DNA from: Streptobacillus notomytis
GTDB taxonomy: Bacteria > Fusobacteriota > Fusobacteriia > Fusobacteriales > Leptotrichiaceae
NCBI GenBank assembly: GCA_001612575.1
Contig: LJRV01000497.1
Coordinates: forward strand, 1-36,861
DNA length: 36,861 nt
Direction: 5' to 3'
The notes under the pieces were generated by a model that worked only from the letters and a program-made list of their open reading frames with translations, was not told the origin of the DNA and ran no database searches. Within the stretch, counting starts at the first letter, position 1, and each line of letters begins with the position of its first letter. Positions 25,056 through 33,485 of the stretch are shown here, one piece after another. The position numbers and the translations under genes were made by a program.

Positions 25056-26402
25056 ATGAAACTTAGATTAGAGACTACATATGTTAAACCATTTATTGGT
25101 AAACATGAATATGAGCAAATTAGACCATTTGTAGAACTTGCAGACAAAATACTTATGGATAAAAGTGGAGCAGGAAATAAATTTTTAGGTTGGTTAGATC
25201 TTCCTAAAAATTATGATAAAGAAGAATTTTCTAGAATTAAAAAAGCAACTGAAAAAATACAAAAGGATTCAGAAGTATTAATAGTAATAGGTATAGGAGG
25301 TTCGTATTTAGGTGCAAAATCAGCTATAGAATTTTTATCTAATACTTTCTATAACAACATGAGAAAAGAAGATAGAAAAACACCTGAAATATATTTTGCA
25401 GGGACTAATATGTCTCCAGTATATTTACAACATTTAATTGATTTAGTAGGAAATAGAGATTTTTCTGTTAATGCAATTTCTAAGTCAGGAACTACAACAG
25501 AACCAGCTATAGCATTTAGAGTATTTAAGAAAAAACTTGAAGAAAAATATGGTAAAGAAGAAGCTGCAAAAAGAATATATGCAACTACAGATAAATCTAA
25601 GGGAGCATTAAAAAATCTTTCAATTAATGAGGGATATGAAACTTTCATAGTACCTGATAATGTAGGGGGAAGATTTTCTGTATTAACAGCAGTAGGATTA
25701 CTTCCTATAGCTGTAGCAGGTATTAATATAGATGAGTTAATGCAAGGTGCATATGATGCCATGGTAGATTATTCTACTAAAGAATATTACGAAAATGATG
25801 CTATGATATATGCTGCAACTAGAAGCCTTTTATACAATAAAGGGAAAAATATGGAAATTTTAACTAACTATGAACCAAGACTACACTATATCGCAGAATG
25901 GTGGAAACAGTTATTTGCTGAATCTGAAGGAAAAGATGGAAAAGGAATTTACCCTACTAGTGCAGATTTTTCAACAGATTTACATTCTATAGGACAATCT
26001 ATACAAGAAGCAAGAAGAACTATGTTTGAAACAGTACTATTAATAGATAAACCTGAAATTGATATATTAATAGAAAAAGAAGATTCAGATCTAGATGGGT
26101 TAAACTATTTAAGTGGAAAAGGAATAGATTATGTTAATAAACAAGCTGCTAAGGGTGTAATACTTGCTCATGTAGATGGTAATGTTCCTAATCTTGTAAT
26201 TAATATACCTGAGGCAACACCTTATCACTTAGGATATATGTTTTATTTCTTTGAAAAAGCAGTAGCTATAGGTGGATATATGTTATGTATAAATCCTTTT
26301 GATCAACCAGGGGTTGAAGAATATAAAAGAAATATGTTTGCTTTATTAGAAAAACCAGGATTTGAAGAAGAAACTAAAAAATTGTTAGATAGATTAAAAT
26401 AA
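25056..26402 (+). CDS. pgi: Glucose-6-phosphate isomerase
   Basis: Glycolytic enzyme interconverting glucose 6-phosphate and fructose 6-phosphate in the cytoplasm. The 448-residue form is that of Firmicutes and Fusobacteria. Motifs seen: [45 protein letters not shown], the phosphate-binding [17 protein letters not shown], and [15 protein letters not shown]. It stands alone with its own promoter. No clear terminator follows it. Confidence 0.96.
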   Translation: MKLRLETTYVKPFIGKHEYEQIRPFVELADKILMDKSGAGNKFLGWLDLPKNYDKEEFSRIKKATEKIQKDSEVLIVIGIGGSYLGAKSAIEFLSNTFYNNMRKEDRKTPEIYFAGTNMSPVYLQHLIDLVGNRDFSVNAISKSGTTTEPAIAFRVFKKKLEEKYGKEEAAKRIYATTDKSKGALKNLSINEGYETFIVPDNVGGRFSVLTAVGLLPIAVAGINIDELMQGAYDAMVDYSTKEYYENDAMIYAATRSLLYNKGKNMEILTNYEPRLHYIAEWWKQLFAESEGKDGKGIYPTSADFSTDLHSIGQSIQEARRTMFETVLLIDKPEIDILIEKEDSDLDGLNYLSGKGIDYVNKQAAKGVILAHVDGNVPNLVINIPEATPYHLGYMFYFFEKAVAIGGYMLCINPFDQPGVEEYKRNMFALLEKPGFEEETKKLLDRLK

Positions 26403-26528
26403 ATAATATGGACATTTTTTTCTTTGAACCCCTTTTGTAAAAACTAAGGCAAAATTAATGAATATATATGAGAAAAAATAATAATTAAATTGTATAATTA
26501 TGATATACAAGAAAAAGGAGAGATTAAA

Positions 26529-27179
26529 ATGAAAAAATTAATGGCATTATCAGTTATGGTATTTGCAATGAATACATTTGCAAATTCAAATGCAATGATG
26601 AATACAGATAAAATGGTAAAAGAAGAAAAAGCAGTTGTAGAAATGATGAATGAAGAAGTTAAAGTAAATTTAGTTGGTTCTAAAGGTGAAACTGCAACAG
26701 TTATGATTAATGGAGATATGGCAAAATTTAGTATGAATGGTGAAAAAATCACTTTAAAAAGAATTGTGAGTGCATCAGGAGAGATTTTTGCAAATGAAGA
26801 TAAAACAGTAATTTTAGGGATTAAAGGACAAGATGCTTTCTTTGAAATGCATGGAAAGGTTATAGATTTCAAAGCTATGCAAGAAGTTATGGAAGAAATA
26901 GTTATAAATTTCCATAGTGTTAAGGGAGAAGCTCATTCACATGCTTTAGTAGTTATTAAAGGAGACCATGCATTTATAAGAGTAGATGGAATGGAATATG
27001 AATTAGAAAGAATTATGAGTGCATCAGGAGAAATGTTTGCAAATAAAGATAAAACAGTAATTTTAGGAATTAAAGGAACAGAAGCATTTGTTGAAATGAA
27101 TGGAAAAATTTCAAATTACTTCCAAGTTGGTAAAGCAAGCAAAGGATATGCAAATCATATGGAACATCATCATATGTAG
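26529..27179 (+). CDS. Secreted protein with two MliC-like domains, candidate lysozyme inhibitor
   Basis: A 216-residue protein with a signal peptide (MKKLMALSVMVFAMNTFANS). Two similar units follow, at about residues 43-109 and 123-192. Each ends with the pattern SASGExFAN-K-DKTVILGIKG-x-AF-E (SASG at 81-84 and 164-167; KG at 99-100 and 182-183). This resembles the C-terminal signature of MliC/PliC, bacterial inhibitors of c-type lysozyme, where the Ser of SASG and the Lys of KG contact the enzyme. Unlike usual MliC the protein has no Cys at all, hence no disulfide and no lipoprotein anchor. The repeats are also nearly identical in DNA around 26768-26830 and 27014-27078, so the duplication is recent or kept alike by recombination. 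The start at 26529 is chosen for AAAAAGGAGAG and the signal peptide. Likely periplasmic or exported. Confidence 0.7.
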   Translation: MKKLMALSVMVFAMNTFANSNAMMNTDKMVKEEKAVVEMMNEEVKVNLVGSKGETATVMINGDMAKFSMNGEKITLKRIVSASGEIFANEDKTVILGIKGQDAFFEMHGKVIDFKAMQEVMEEIVINFHSVKGEAHSHALVVIKGDHAFIRVDGMEYELERIMSASGEMFANKDKTVILGIKGTEAFVEMNGKISNYFQVGKASKGYANHMEHHHM

Positions 27180-27193
27180 TATTAAAAAATAGT

Positions 27194-27226
27194 AACAGAA
27201 GTAGTTATATGCTTCTGTTTTTTTTA
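27194..27226 (+). terminator. Terminator after the MliC-like gene
   Basis: AACAGAAG (27194-27201) against CTTCTGTT (27212-27219), followed by a T run. Confidence 0.8.
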
Positions 27227-27247
27227 CGTAATATAAAATTGTTTTAG

Positions 27248-27276
27248 TTGATAAAATTTTAAATAAACGATATAAT
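27248..27276 (+). promoter_or_regulatory. Promoter of the mevalonate operon
   Basis: TTGATA (27248-27253), 17-bp spacer, TATAAT (27271-27276). Confidence 0.7.
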
Positions 27277-27306
27277 TAGTATTATAGAAAAAATTTAGGA
27301 GGAGAT

Positions 27307-28371
27307 TTGGTATCAATAATTAGAGCTAAAAGAACAGCAATAGCAAAGTATAATGGTATGTATAAAGATGTAAAGTTAGTTGATTTTTCAGCAGATTTAC
27401 TAAAAAGTATTACTAGTGATATCAAAGTAGATGAGGTAATATTAGGTAATGTTTTAGCAAATAATTTGGGACAAAATATTGCAAGACAGATATCTATTAA
27501 AGGAAATCTTGAAAATTACATTCCTGCATTTTTGGTAAATATGGTTTGTGGTTCAGGTATGAAGGCAATTGAGCTGGGATATAGCAGTATAGTAAGTGGT
27601 AATAACAATGTGGTATTAGTTGGTGGAGTGGAGAAGATGACTGGTAGTGAGAATATGTTAAAAGATGGATTAACAGATGCATTCTCAAATACTCATATGG
27701 GACTTACTGCTGAGAATATAGTAGACATTTACGGTATTAGTAGAGAAGAGTTAGATGATTTTGCGTTTAATTCACAAAAAAAAGCACAAAATGCTATAGA
27801 AAATGGATATTTTAAAGAAGAAATATATAATGGAATGGTAGATGAATATCCAAGATTTAATTTAGAAAGAGAAAAATTATCTAGTTTAAAAACAGCATTT
27901 AAAGAAGATGGAAAAGTAACTGCTGGAAATTCTTCAGGAATTAATGATGGAGCAGCTATGTTAATTTTAGCTAATAGTGAATACGCAAAGGAAAATAATA
28001 TGGAAATACTTGCAAATATTAAAGGATTTGTGACAGTTGGAAATGATCCTAGTGTTATGGGCCTTGCTCCAATATATTCTACTAAAAAATTGCTTGAAAA
28101 ATTTAATTTAACTGTTGAAGATATAGATCTTTTTGAAGTAAATGAGGCATTTAGTGCAGTTTCACTTGTATTTAATAAAGAGTTAAATATTCCAGAAGAT
28201 AAAGTTAATGTAAATGGAGGAGCTATAGCTCTTGGACACCCTATAGGTGCAAGTGGAGCAAGAATAGTAGTAACTTTAGTTCATGAATTAATAAGAAGAA
28301 ATCTTAAAAGAGGAATAGCTACTCTTTGTATAGGAGGAGGTCAAGGAATTTCGATTTTAATTGAAAGGTGA
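27307..28371 (+). CDS. Acetyl-CoA acetyltransferase (thiolase)
   Basis: Condenses two acetyl-CoA to acetoacetyl-CoA, the first step of the mevalonate pathway here. The acyl-carrying Cys81 is in NMVCGSGMKA, and the other active residues are in NGGAIALGHPIGASGARI (His311) and CIGGGQG (Cys341). With 354 residues it is about 35-40 shorter than usual thiolases, the loss lying in the middle loop region. The start is TTG at 27307 after AGGAGGA; the family N-terminus (SIIRAKRTAIAKYNG) follows at once. It is directly upstream of and overlaps the mvaS leader. Confidence 0.92.
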   Translation: MVSIIRAKRTAIAKYNGMYKDVKLVDFSADLLKSITSDIKVDEVILGNVLANNLGQNIARQISIKGNLENYIPAFLVNMVCGSGMKAIELGYSSIVSGNNNVVLVGGVEKMTGSENMLKDGLTDAFSNTHMGLTAENIVDIYGISREELDDFAFNSQKKAQNAIENGYFKEEIYNGMVDEYPRFNLEREKLSSLKTAFKEDGKVTAGNSSGINDGAAMLILANSEYAKENNMEILANIKGFVTVGNDPSVMGLAPIYSTKKLLEKFNLTVEDIDLFEVNEAFSAVSLVFNKELNIPEDKVNVNGGAIALGHPIGASGARIVVTLVHELIRRNLKRGIATLCIGGGQGISILIER

Positions 28372-28373
28372 TT

Positions 28374-29525
28374 ATGAAAATAGGAATAGACAAAATAGGG
28401 GTAGAATTTTCTGATAAATATTTAGATATTAAAGATTTAGCTATAGCAAGAAATGTAGAGGTTGATAAGTTTGTTAAAGGTATAGGTCAACTTGAGATGT
28501 CATTTACATCTAAAAATCAAGATATAGTTACTCTTGCAATAAAAGCGGCAAGAGATATATTAACAGAAGAAGATAAAAAAAATATAGATTTAGTAATATT
28601 TGGAACTGAATCTTCTGTAGATGAATCTAAGGCTGCTAGTATATATATTAAAAACTATTTAGGCATTAATGATTACTGTAAATGTATAGAAATAAAACAA
28701 GCATGTTTTGGAGCTACAGCAGGACTTGATTATGCTAAGGCACATATTGCAACAAGTCCTAATTCTAAGGTTCTTGTAATAGCAGCAGATATAGCAAAAT
28801 ACGGTAAAAATAGTAGTGGAGAAGTAACACAAGGTGCAGGTGCTATAGCAATGTTAGTATCTTGTGATCCAAGAATAGTTATATTTAATAATGATGAGGT
28901 TGCTTTTAGTGAGGATATCATGGATTTTTGGAGACCGACTTATTCTAAATATGCATTAGTAGATGGTAAGTTTTCAGTTGAAAAATATTTAGAATTGCTT
29001 GATAAATCATATAGTGAGTATATGCGTTTAAATGATGTAGATTTCAAGGCTATATGTTTACATGTTCCGTATGCTAAAATGGCATATAAAGGGTTAAATA
29101 GTATAACAAATGATGAAAAGATATTAAAAGAGTTTGAAGCAAGTGTTATGTATAATAAGAGGATAGGAAATATTTATACTGGTTCTTTATACTTATCTAT
29201 GTTATCTTTAATACTTAATTCTGAAAATATTAAAGCTGGGGATAAAATAGGTATGTTTAGTTACGGTTCTGGAGCTGTTGCTGAATTTTTCTCTGTTACT
29301 TTAGTTGATGGTTATAGAAATGTTTTATCTAAAGAAAAAATAGAAATAAAATTAAATAATAGAAAAAGATGCACTGTAAAAGAATATGAAGATATATTTT
29401 TTGAAGATATTAATTTAGATGAAAATGGAAATGTATATTTAGGAAATATAGATGATGATGTGTATTTAAAAGGAATATCAAGCCATAGAAGAATGTATGA
29501 AGTGAGAAATTATGTGGAAGGATAG
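28374..29525 (+). CDS. mvaS: Hydroxymethylglutaryl-CoA synthase
   Basis: Joins acetyl-CoA and acetoacetyl-CoA to HMG-CoA. Bacterial MvaS features: MKIGIDKIGVEFSDKYLDI at the start, Glu79 in GTESSVDESKA, the acyl-enzyme Cys111 in IKQACFGATAGL, ADIAKYG, and the MFSYGSGAVAEFFSV stretch near the end. The ATG at 28374 with AAAGG just upstream is preferred over an in-frame GTG at 28368; either way it overlaps or abuts the thiolase stop. The length of 383 is normal. Its end overlaps mvaA by 14 bp. Confidence 0.94.
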   Translation: MKIGIDKIGVEFSDKYLDIKDLAIARNVEVDKFVKGIGQLEMSFTSKNQDIVTLAIKAARDILTEEDKKNIDLVIFGTESSVDESKAASIYIKNYLGINDYCKCIEIKQACFGATAGLDYAKAHIATSPNSKVLVIAADIAKYGKNSSGEVTQGAGAIAMLVSCDPRIVIFNNDEVAFSEDIMDFWRPTYSKYALVDGKFSVEKYLELLDKSYSEYMRLNDVDFKAICLHVPYAKMAYKGLNSITNDEKILKEFEASVMYNKRIGNIYTGSLYLSMLSLILNSENIKAGDKIGMFSYGSGAVAEFFSVTLVDGYRNVLSKEKIEIKLNNRKRCTVKEYEDIFFEDINLDENGNVYLGNIDDDVYLKGISSHRRMYEVRNYVEG

Positions 29526-30732
29526 TTATAAGAAAAGTAGGAAAGATAGGATAAGCTTACTTAAAGAAAATGGTAATATTAGTGAGTATACATTTGATTT
29601 ATTAAATAATTCTGCAGTGTTAAGTGATGAAATGGCAGATAAGTTTATAGAAAATCAAATAGGTGTTTATGGACTGCCTCTTGGTATAGCAACTAATTTT
29701 TTAATTAATGGTAAGGAATATGTGATACCTTTTGCTATAGAAGAACCTTCAGTAATAGCAGCTGCATGCAACGTGGCTAAGATGATTAAAAAAAGTGGAG
29801 GATTTAAAGCAAAAATAATAAATAGGTTAATTATTGGTCAGATAGCTATATATGATGTTGAAGATTTTGAAAAAGCTAAAGATGATATTAGTAATATTAA
29901 AGATAAATTATTAAAAATAGCTAATGAATCCCAAGAAAGTATAGTAAATTTAGGTGGAGGAGCAAGAGATATTAAAATAGAAAGGAGGGAAAGTTTTTTA
30001 ATTATATACCTTTATGTAGATACTGTAGATGCTATGGGAGCAAATACTGTAAATACTATGCTTGAAAGTATAGCTCCTGTAATACTTGAGGTTTGTTCAG
30101 GAACTAAACTTATGAGTATAATATCTAATTATTCTATATCTAGCTTGGTTAAAGCTGAATGTTTTATAGAAGTAGAAGAAAGTTTAGGAAAAAGAATAGA
30201 AAAAGCAATAGAATTTGCAAATGTAGATACATATAGGGCTGTAACTAATAATAAGGGGATATTTAATGGTATAGATGCCATTGCCCTTGCAACAGGTAAT
30301 GATTGGAGGGCAATAGAAGCAGGAGGACATGCTTATGCATCAAGAGATGGTAAGTATAAGAGTTTAACTATTTGGAATTATACAAATGGAATATTGCATG
30401 GGGTTATAGAACTACCTTTAGCTATTGCAAGTTTTGGTGGTTCTGTTGGGGTGCATCCTACAAGTAAAATATCTCTTGAAATACTTGGAAATCCAAATGC
30501 CAAAGAACTTGCAGAAATTACTGCATGTGTAGGACTTGCACAAAATTTTGCTGCACTTAGAGCTTTGGTTACTGTTGGTATACAAAAGGGACATATGAGA
30601 TTACAATTGAAATCATTTGCTATGTATTTAGGGTTAGATGATGATAAAATTAAAATTCTTGAAAAAGAATTTGAGAGTGAAACACATATCACACTAGATA
30701 AAGTTAAAGAAAAAATAAAATATATGGATTAG
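29512..30732 (+). CDS. mvaA: Hydroxymethylglutaryl-CoA reductase, class II
   Basis: Reduces HMG-CoA to mevalonate, or runs the reverse reaction in some bacteria. Class II features: GVYGLPLGIATNFLING, the catalytic Glu78 in AIEEPSVIAAACN, DAMGANTVNT (173-182), ATGNDWRAIEAGGHAYASRD, and a C-terminal helix region with MRLQLKSFA. It has 406 residues, slightly shorter than the roughly 425-430 usual. Start and upstream stop overlap, so expression is coupled to mvaS. The later steps (mevalonate kinases, decarboxylase, isomerase) are not in the window. Confidence 0.93.
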   Translation: MWKDSYKKSRKDRISLLKENGNISEYTFDLLNNSAVLSDEMADKFIENQIGVYGLPLGIATNFLINGKEYVIPFAIEEPSVIAAACNVAKMIKKSGGFKAKIINRLIIGQIAIYDVEDFEKAKDDISNIKDKLLKIANESQESIVNLGGGARDIKIERRESFLIIYLYVDTVDAMGANTVNTMLESIAPVILEVCSGTKLMSIISNYSISSLVKAECFIEVEESLGKRIEKAIEFANVDTYRAVTNNKGIFNGIDAIALATGNDWRAIEAGGHAYASRDGKYKSLTIWNYTNGILHGVIELPLAIASFGGSVGVHPTSKISLEILGNPNAKELAEITACVGLAQNFAALRALVTVGIQKGHMRLQLKSFAMYLGLDDDKIKILEKEFESETHITLDKVKEKIKYMD

Positions 30733-30748
30733 AAAGAAGGGATTTTTT

Positions 30749-32056
30749 ATGAATCTTGAAAAAATGGAACAAAAATTTAACGAAAGAAATTTTAGAGTAT
30801 TGCAAAATGCAACTCTTAGAATGGGAATTAGTGATGCAGTAATTAATAATGATGTATTTTCTGAAACTATACATGTATTTTCTGAAAATATTGAAACAGG
30901 AAAAGTATCAAATCAAAAATCAAGTGGAAGATGTTGGATATTTGCTGCACTTAATACGTTAAGACATAAGATGAATAAAGAATACAATTTAGAAAATTTT
31001 GAATTATCACAAACATATACTTTCTTCTGGGATAAATTAGAAAAATCTAATTTTTTCTTAGATGCAATAATTAAAACACATAAAGAGGATATAGATTCAA
31101 GATTAGTACATCATTTATTAGCTGTGCCTCAACAAGATGGGGGACAATGGGATATGGTAGTATCTTTAATACAAAAATATGGAGTAGTACCAAAAAGTGT
31201 TATGCCAGAAGTATATCATTCTTCAAATTCTGCTATGCTTAATACACTTTTAAATAAGAAGTTAAGACTTAATGCTGAAATATTAAGAAATAGTGATTTA
31301 GATGAAAAAGGATTGTATGATTTAAAAGAAGCTATGATGGAAGAGATATATTCATTCTTATGTGTTATGTTAGGTGTGCCCCCTAAAGCATTTAACTTTG
31401 AATACTATGATAAAAATAAAAAATTCCATAGAGATTTAAACATTAACCCACAAGATTTTTATAACAAATACATCAATGTTGATTTAAATGAATATGTAAG
31501 TATAATAAATGCACCTACTAAAGATAAACCATTTTATGAAATGTTTACTGTAGAATATTTAGGTAATGTAATAGATGGAAAACCTGTTAGATATTTAAAT
31601 TTACCTATGGATGAATTTAAAAAATTGGCTATAAGACAAATTAGCGATGGAGAAACTGTATGGTTTGGTTGTGATGTTGGACAAAATTCACAAAGAACTT
31701 TAGGGATAATGGACTTAAATTTATTTGAATTTGAAAAAAGTTTTGGAATTAAGTTTGAACAAAGCAAATCATCAAATCTTGATTATTGTGAAAGTTTAAT
31801 GACGCATGCTATGGTTTTATCAGGAGTAAATATTATTGATGGTAAATCAACTAGATGGAAGGTTGAAAATAGCTGGGGAGAAGCAAATGGAGAAAAAGGA
31901 TACTTTGTAATGAGTGATGAATGGATGGATAAATATACATACCAAATAGTAATTAATAAAAAATATTTATCACAAGAATTACAATCTAAATTAAACAATG
32001 ATCCTATAGTACTTAAACCATGGGATCCTATGGGTTCTTTAGCTATATGTAAATAA
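30749..32056 (+). CDS. pepC: Aminopeptidase C (bleomycin hydrolase family)
   Basis: Cytoplasmic papain-fold cysteine peptidase (435 residues), normally a hexamer that trims peptides from the N-terminus. The catalytic triad is visible: Cys62 in QKSSGRCWIFAALN, His353 in THAMVLSG and Asn374 in KVENSWGEANG. The C-terminus ends in LAICK after the self-compartment tail. It has its own ribosome site 16 bp after mvaA and may be co-transcribed with it; there is no functional link to mevalonate. Confidence 0.95.
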   Translation: MNLEKMEQKFNERNFRVLQNATLRMGISDAVINNDVFSETIHVFSENIETGKVSNQKSSGRCWIFAALNTLRHKMNKEYNLENFELSQTYTFFWDKLEKSNFFLDAIIKTHKEDIDSRLVHHLLAVPQQDGGQWDMVVSLIQKYGVVPKSVMPEVYHSSNSAMLNTLLNKKLRLNAEILRNSDLDEKGLYDLKEAMMEEIYSFLCVMLGVPPKAFNFEYYDKNKKFHRDLNINPQDFYNKYINVDLNEYVSIINAPTKDKPFYEMFTVEYLGNVIDGKPVRYLNLPMDEFKKLAIRQISDGETVWFGCDVGQNSQRTLGIMDLNLFEFEKSFGIKFEQSKSSNLDYCESLMTHAMVLSGVNIIDGKSTRWKVENSWGEANGEKGYFVMSDEWMDKYTYQIVINKKYLSQELQSKLNNDPIVLKPWDPMGSLAICK

Positions 32057-32068
32057 AAGGGGGAAATA

Positions 32069-32860
32069 ATGAACATAGGTAAATTAGGATTTGGTGTATA
32101 TAAGATTACGGATGAAGAAAAAATTAAAGTTGCACTTCAAACTGCAATAGATGTTGGTTATAGATTGATAGATACAGCAACGTATTATAGGAATGAAGCT
32201 TTTATAGGAAATTTCTTAAAAACTTGTAAATTAAAAAATGAGTTAGTAATTACTACTAAAGTTTGGCCAAGTGATATGAGTTATGATGACACTTTAAGAT
32301 CTTTTGAAAATAGTCATAAGCTACTTGATGGTAAAATAGATATTTTATTAGCACACTGGCCTCACCCAGAGAAATTTATAGAATCATATAAGGCGATGGA
32401 AAGATTAAAAAATGAAGGTGCTGTAAAAGAAATAGGGGTATGTAATTTTAAAATAGAACACTTAGAAAAATTAAAACAGCATTGTTCTATTAAACCATTT
32501 TTTAATCAAGTAGAATTACATCCTAAATTTTCTCAACCTGAACTTAGATCATATTTAAAAAAAGAAGGTATACAAGTAGAAGCATGGATGCCTATAGAAA
32601 AGGCTAAATATTTAGATGATGAAGTATTGATAAATATTGCAAGAAAATATAATGTTACTTCATCTCAAGTAATATTAAACTGGCATATACAAAGAGGAAT
32701 TTATGCTATTCCTAAATCAGAAACACCTTCAAGAATAGTAGAAAATTTTAATTCACAAAATTTCATTTTAAATGATGAAGATTTAAAACGTATAGATATG
32801 ATGGATGAGGGAGTTAGATTTAGTTTAGATCCAGATGATTTTCCCTATGATAAAAAATAG
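32069..32860 (+). CDS. Aldo/keto reductase
   Basis: NAD(P)H-dependent TIM-barrel oxidoreductase of 263 residues. The catalytic tetrad is present: Asp35 and Tyr40 (RLIDTATYYRNE), Lys64 (VITTKVWPSD), His96 (LLAHWPHPEK). The cofactor-binding end has AIPKSETPSRIVENF. It resembles the 2,5-diketogluconate-reductase/prostaglandin-synthase-like branch (AKR5). The carbonyl substrate cannot be named. It lies 12 bp after pepC and ends at a strong terminator. Confidence 0.92.
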   Translation: MNIGKLGFGVYKITDEEKIKVALQTAIDVGYRLIDTATYYRNEAFIGNFLKTCKLKNELVITTKVWPSDMSYDDTLRSFENSHKLLDGKIDILLAHWPHPEKFIESYKAMERLKNEGAVKEIGVCNFKIEHLEKLKQHCSIKPFFNQVELHPKFSQPELRSYLKKEGIQVEAWMPIEKAKYLDDEVLINIARKYNVTSSQVILNWHIQRGIYAIPKSETPSRIVENFNSQNFILNDEDLKRIDMMDEGVRFSLDPDDFPYDKK

Positions 32861-32869
32861 ATAAATAGA

Positions 32870-32900
32870 AAACATGTACAAAATTTGTACATGTTTTTTT
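32870..32900 (+). terminator. Terminator after the aldo/keto reductase gene
   Basis: A 13-bp perfect stem, AAACATGTACAAA (32870-32882) and TTTGTACATGTTT (32884-32896), with a very short loop (in practice outer 11 pairs), then T run. It works on both strands in principle. Confidence 0.85.
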
Positions 32901-33000
32901 ATACTCTACACAATAAAGTGAAATATACCTAAAAAACAATTTATATTTTTTAATTTATTAGGTATAATGTTAATGTAAAATATATAATAAGGAAGTGGTG

Positions 33001-33385
33001 ATGAGAATGATAGGTAAAATATTTATTACACTTTTTTCTTATTTTGATATATTGAAGAGAAAAAAAGGATTTAAAAAAAGACCAGTTTTAGTCATAGGTA
33101 GAACTAGTGATAATGATTGTATAATATTACCTATTTCAACTATAACTAAAAAACGTTATTTCAATATATAGTATGATATAGAAATAGATCCAAAAAAAAT
33201 ATCCAGAATTAAATCTTGATAGATTATCATATATTAGAGTTTATAAACAGGCTATAATATTTAAAAAAGAATTACATAAAGAAATAGGAAATTTAAAATT
33301 AGAATATGTTGTAAAGTATATAGAAATAATGAAAAAGTTAGAAGGATTTAACAAAAAGTTATTCTATAATAATTATTCATTTTAA
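33001..33385 (+). pseudogene. Decayed PemK/MazF-like toxin gene
   Basis: ATG at 33001 follows GGAAGTGG and a TATAAT at 32963. The first frame reads MRMIGKIF, then KKRPVLVIGRTSDNDCIILP and ISTITKKRYFNI before TAG at 33169-33171; it goes on as YDIEIDP up to an A8 run (33192-33199). One A fewer would give the continuation KYPELNLDRLSYIRVYKQAI and a C-terminal helix region to 33385. The RPVLVIG, ILPIST and SYIRVYKQAI pattern is that of the PemK/MazF endoribonuclease toxin family. One nonsense codon and one frameshift make it non-functional. No antitoxin gene is seen beside it. The assignment rests on motif resemblance. Confidence 0.65.
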
Positions 33386-33399
33386 GTTTCAGTTTTTTG

Positions 33400-33429
33400 T
33401 TGCAACATACTTTTTTTTAATGATATAAT
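33400..33429 (+). promoter_or_regulatory. Promoter of the panE-like gene
   Basis: TTGCAA (33400-33405), 18-bp spacer, TATAAT (33424-33429). Transcription would start near 33436, giving a leader of about 50 bases that contains the palindrome at 33459-33476. Confidence 0.6.
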
Positions 33430-33458
33430 TACAAATAATATGAAAATTGAAAGGAGAG

Positions 33459-33476
33459 ATGTGAATTTTATCACAT
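33459..33476 (+). promoter_or_regulatory. Palindrome between Shine-Dalgarno and start codon of the panE-like gene
   Basis: ATGTGA-N6-TCACAT, perfect 6-bp arms. The ribosome site AAGGAGAG ends at 33458 and the ATG is at 33486; with the arms paired as RNA, exactly 9 bases (33477-33485) separate them. As DNA, TGTGA-N6-TCACA is the classic CRP/FNR-family site, but here it lies downstream of the promoter. Compare 9154-9187. Confidence 0.6.
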
Positions 33477-33485
33477 AATTGAATT

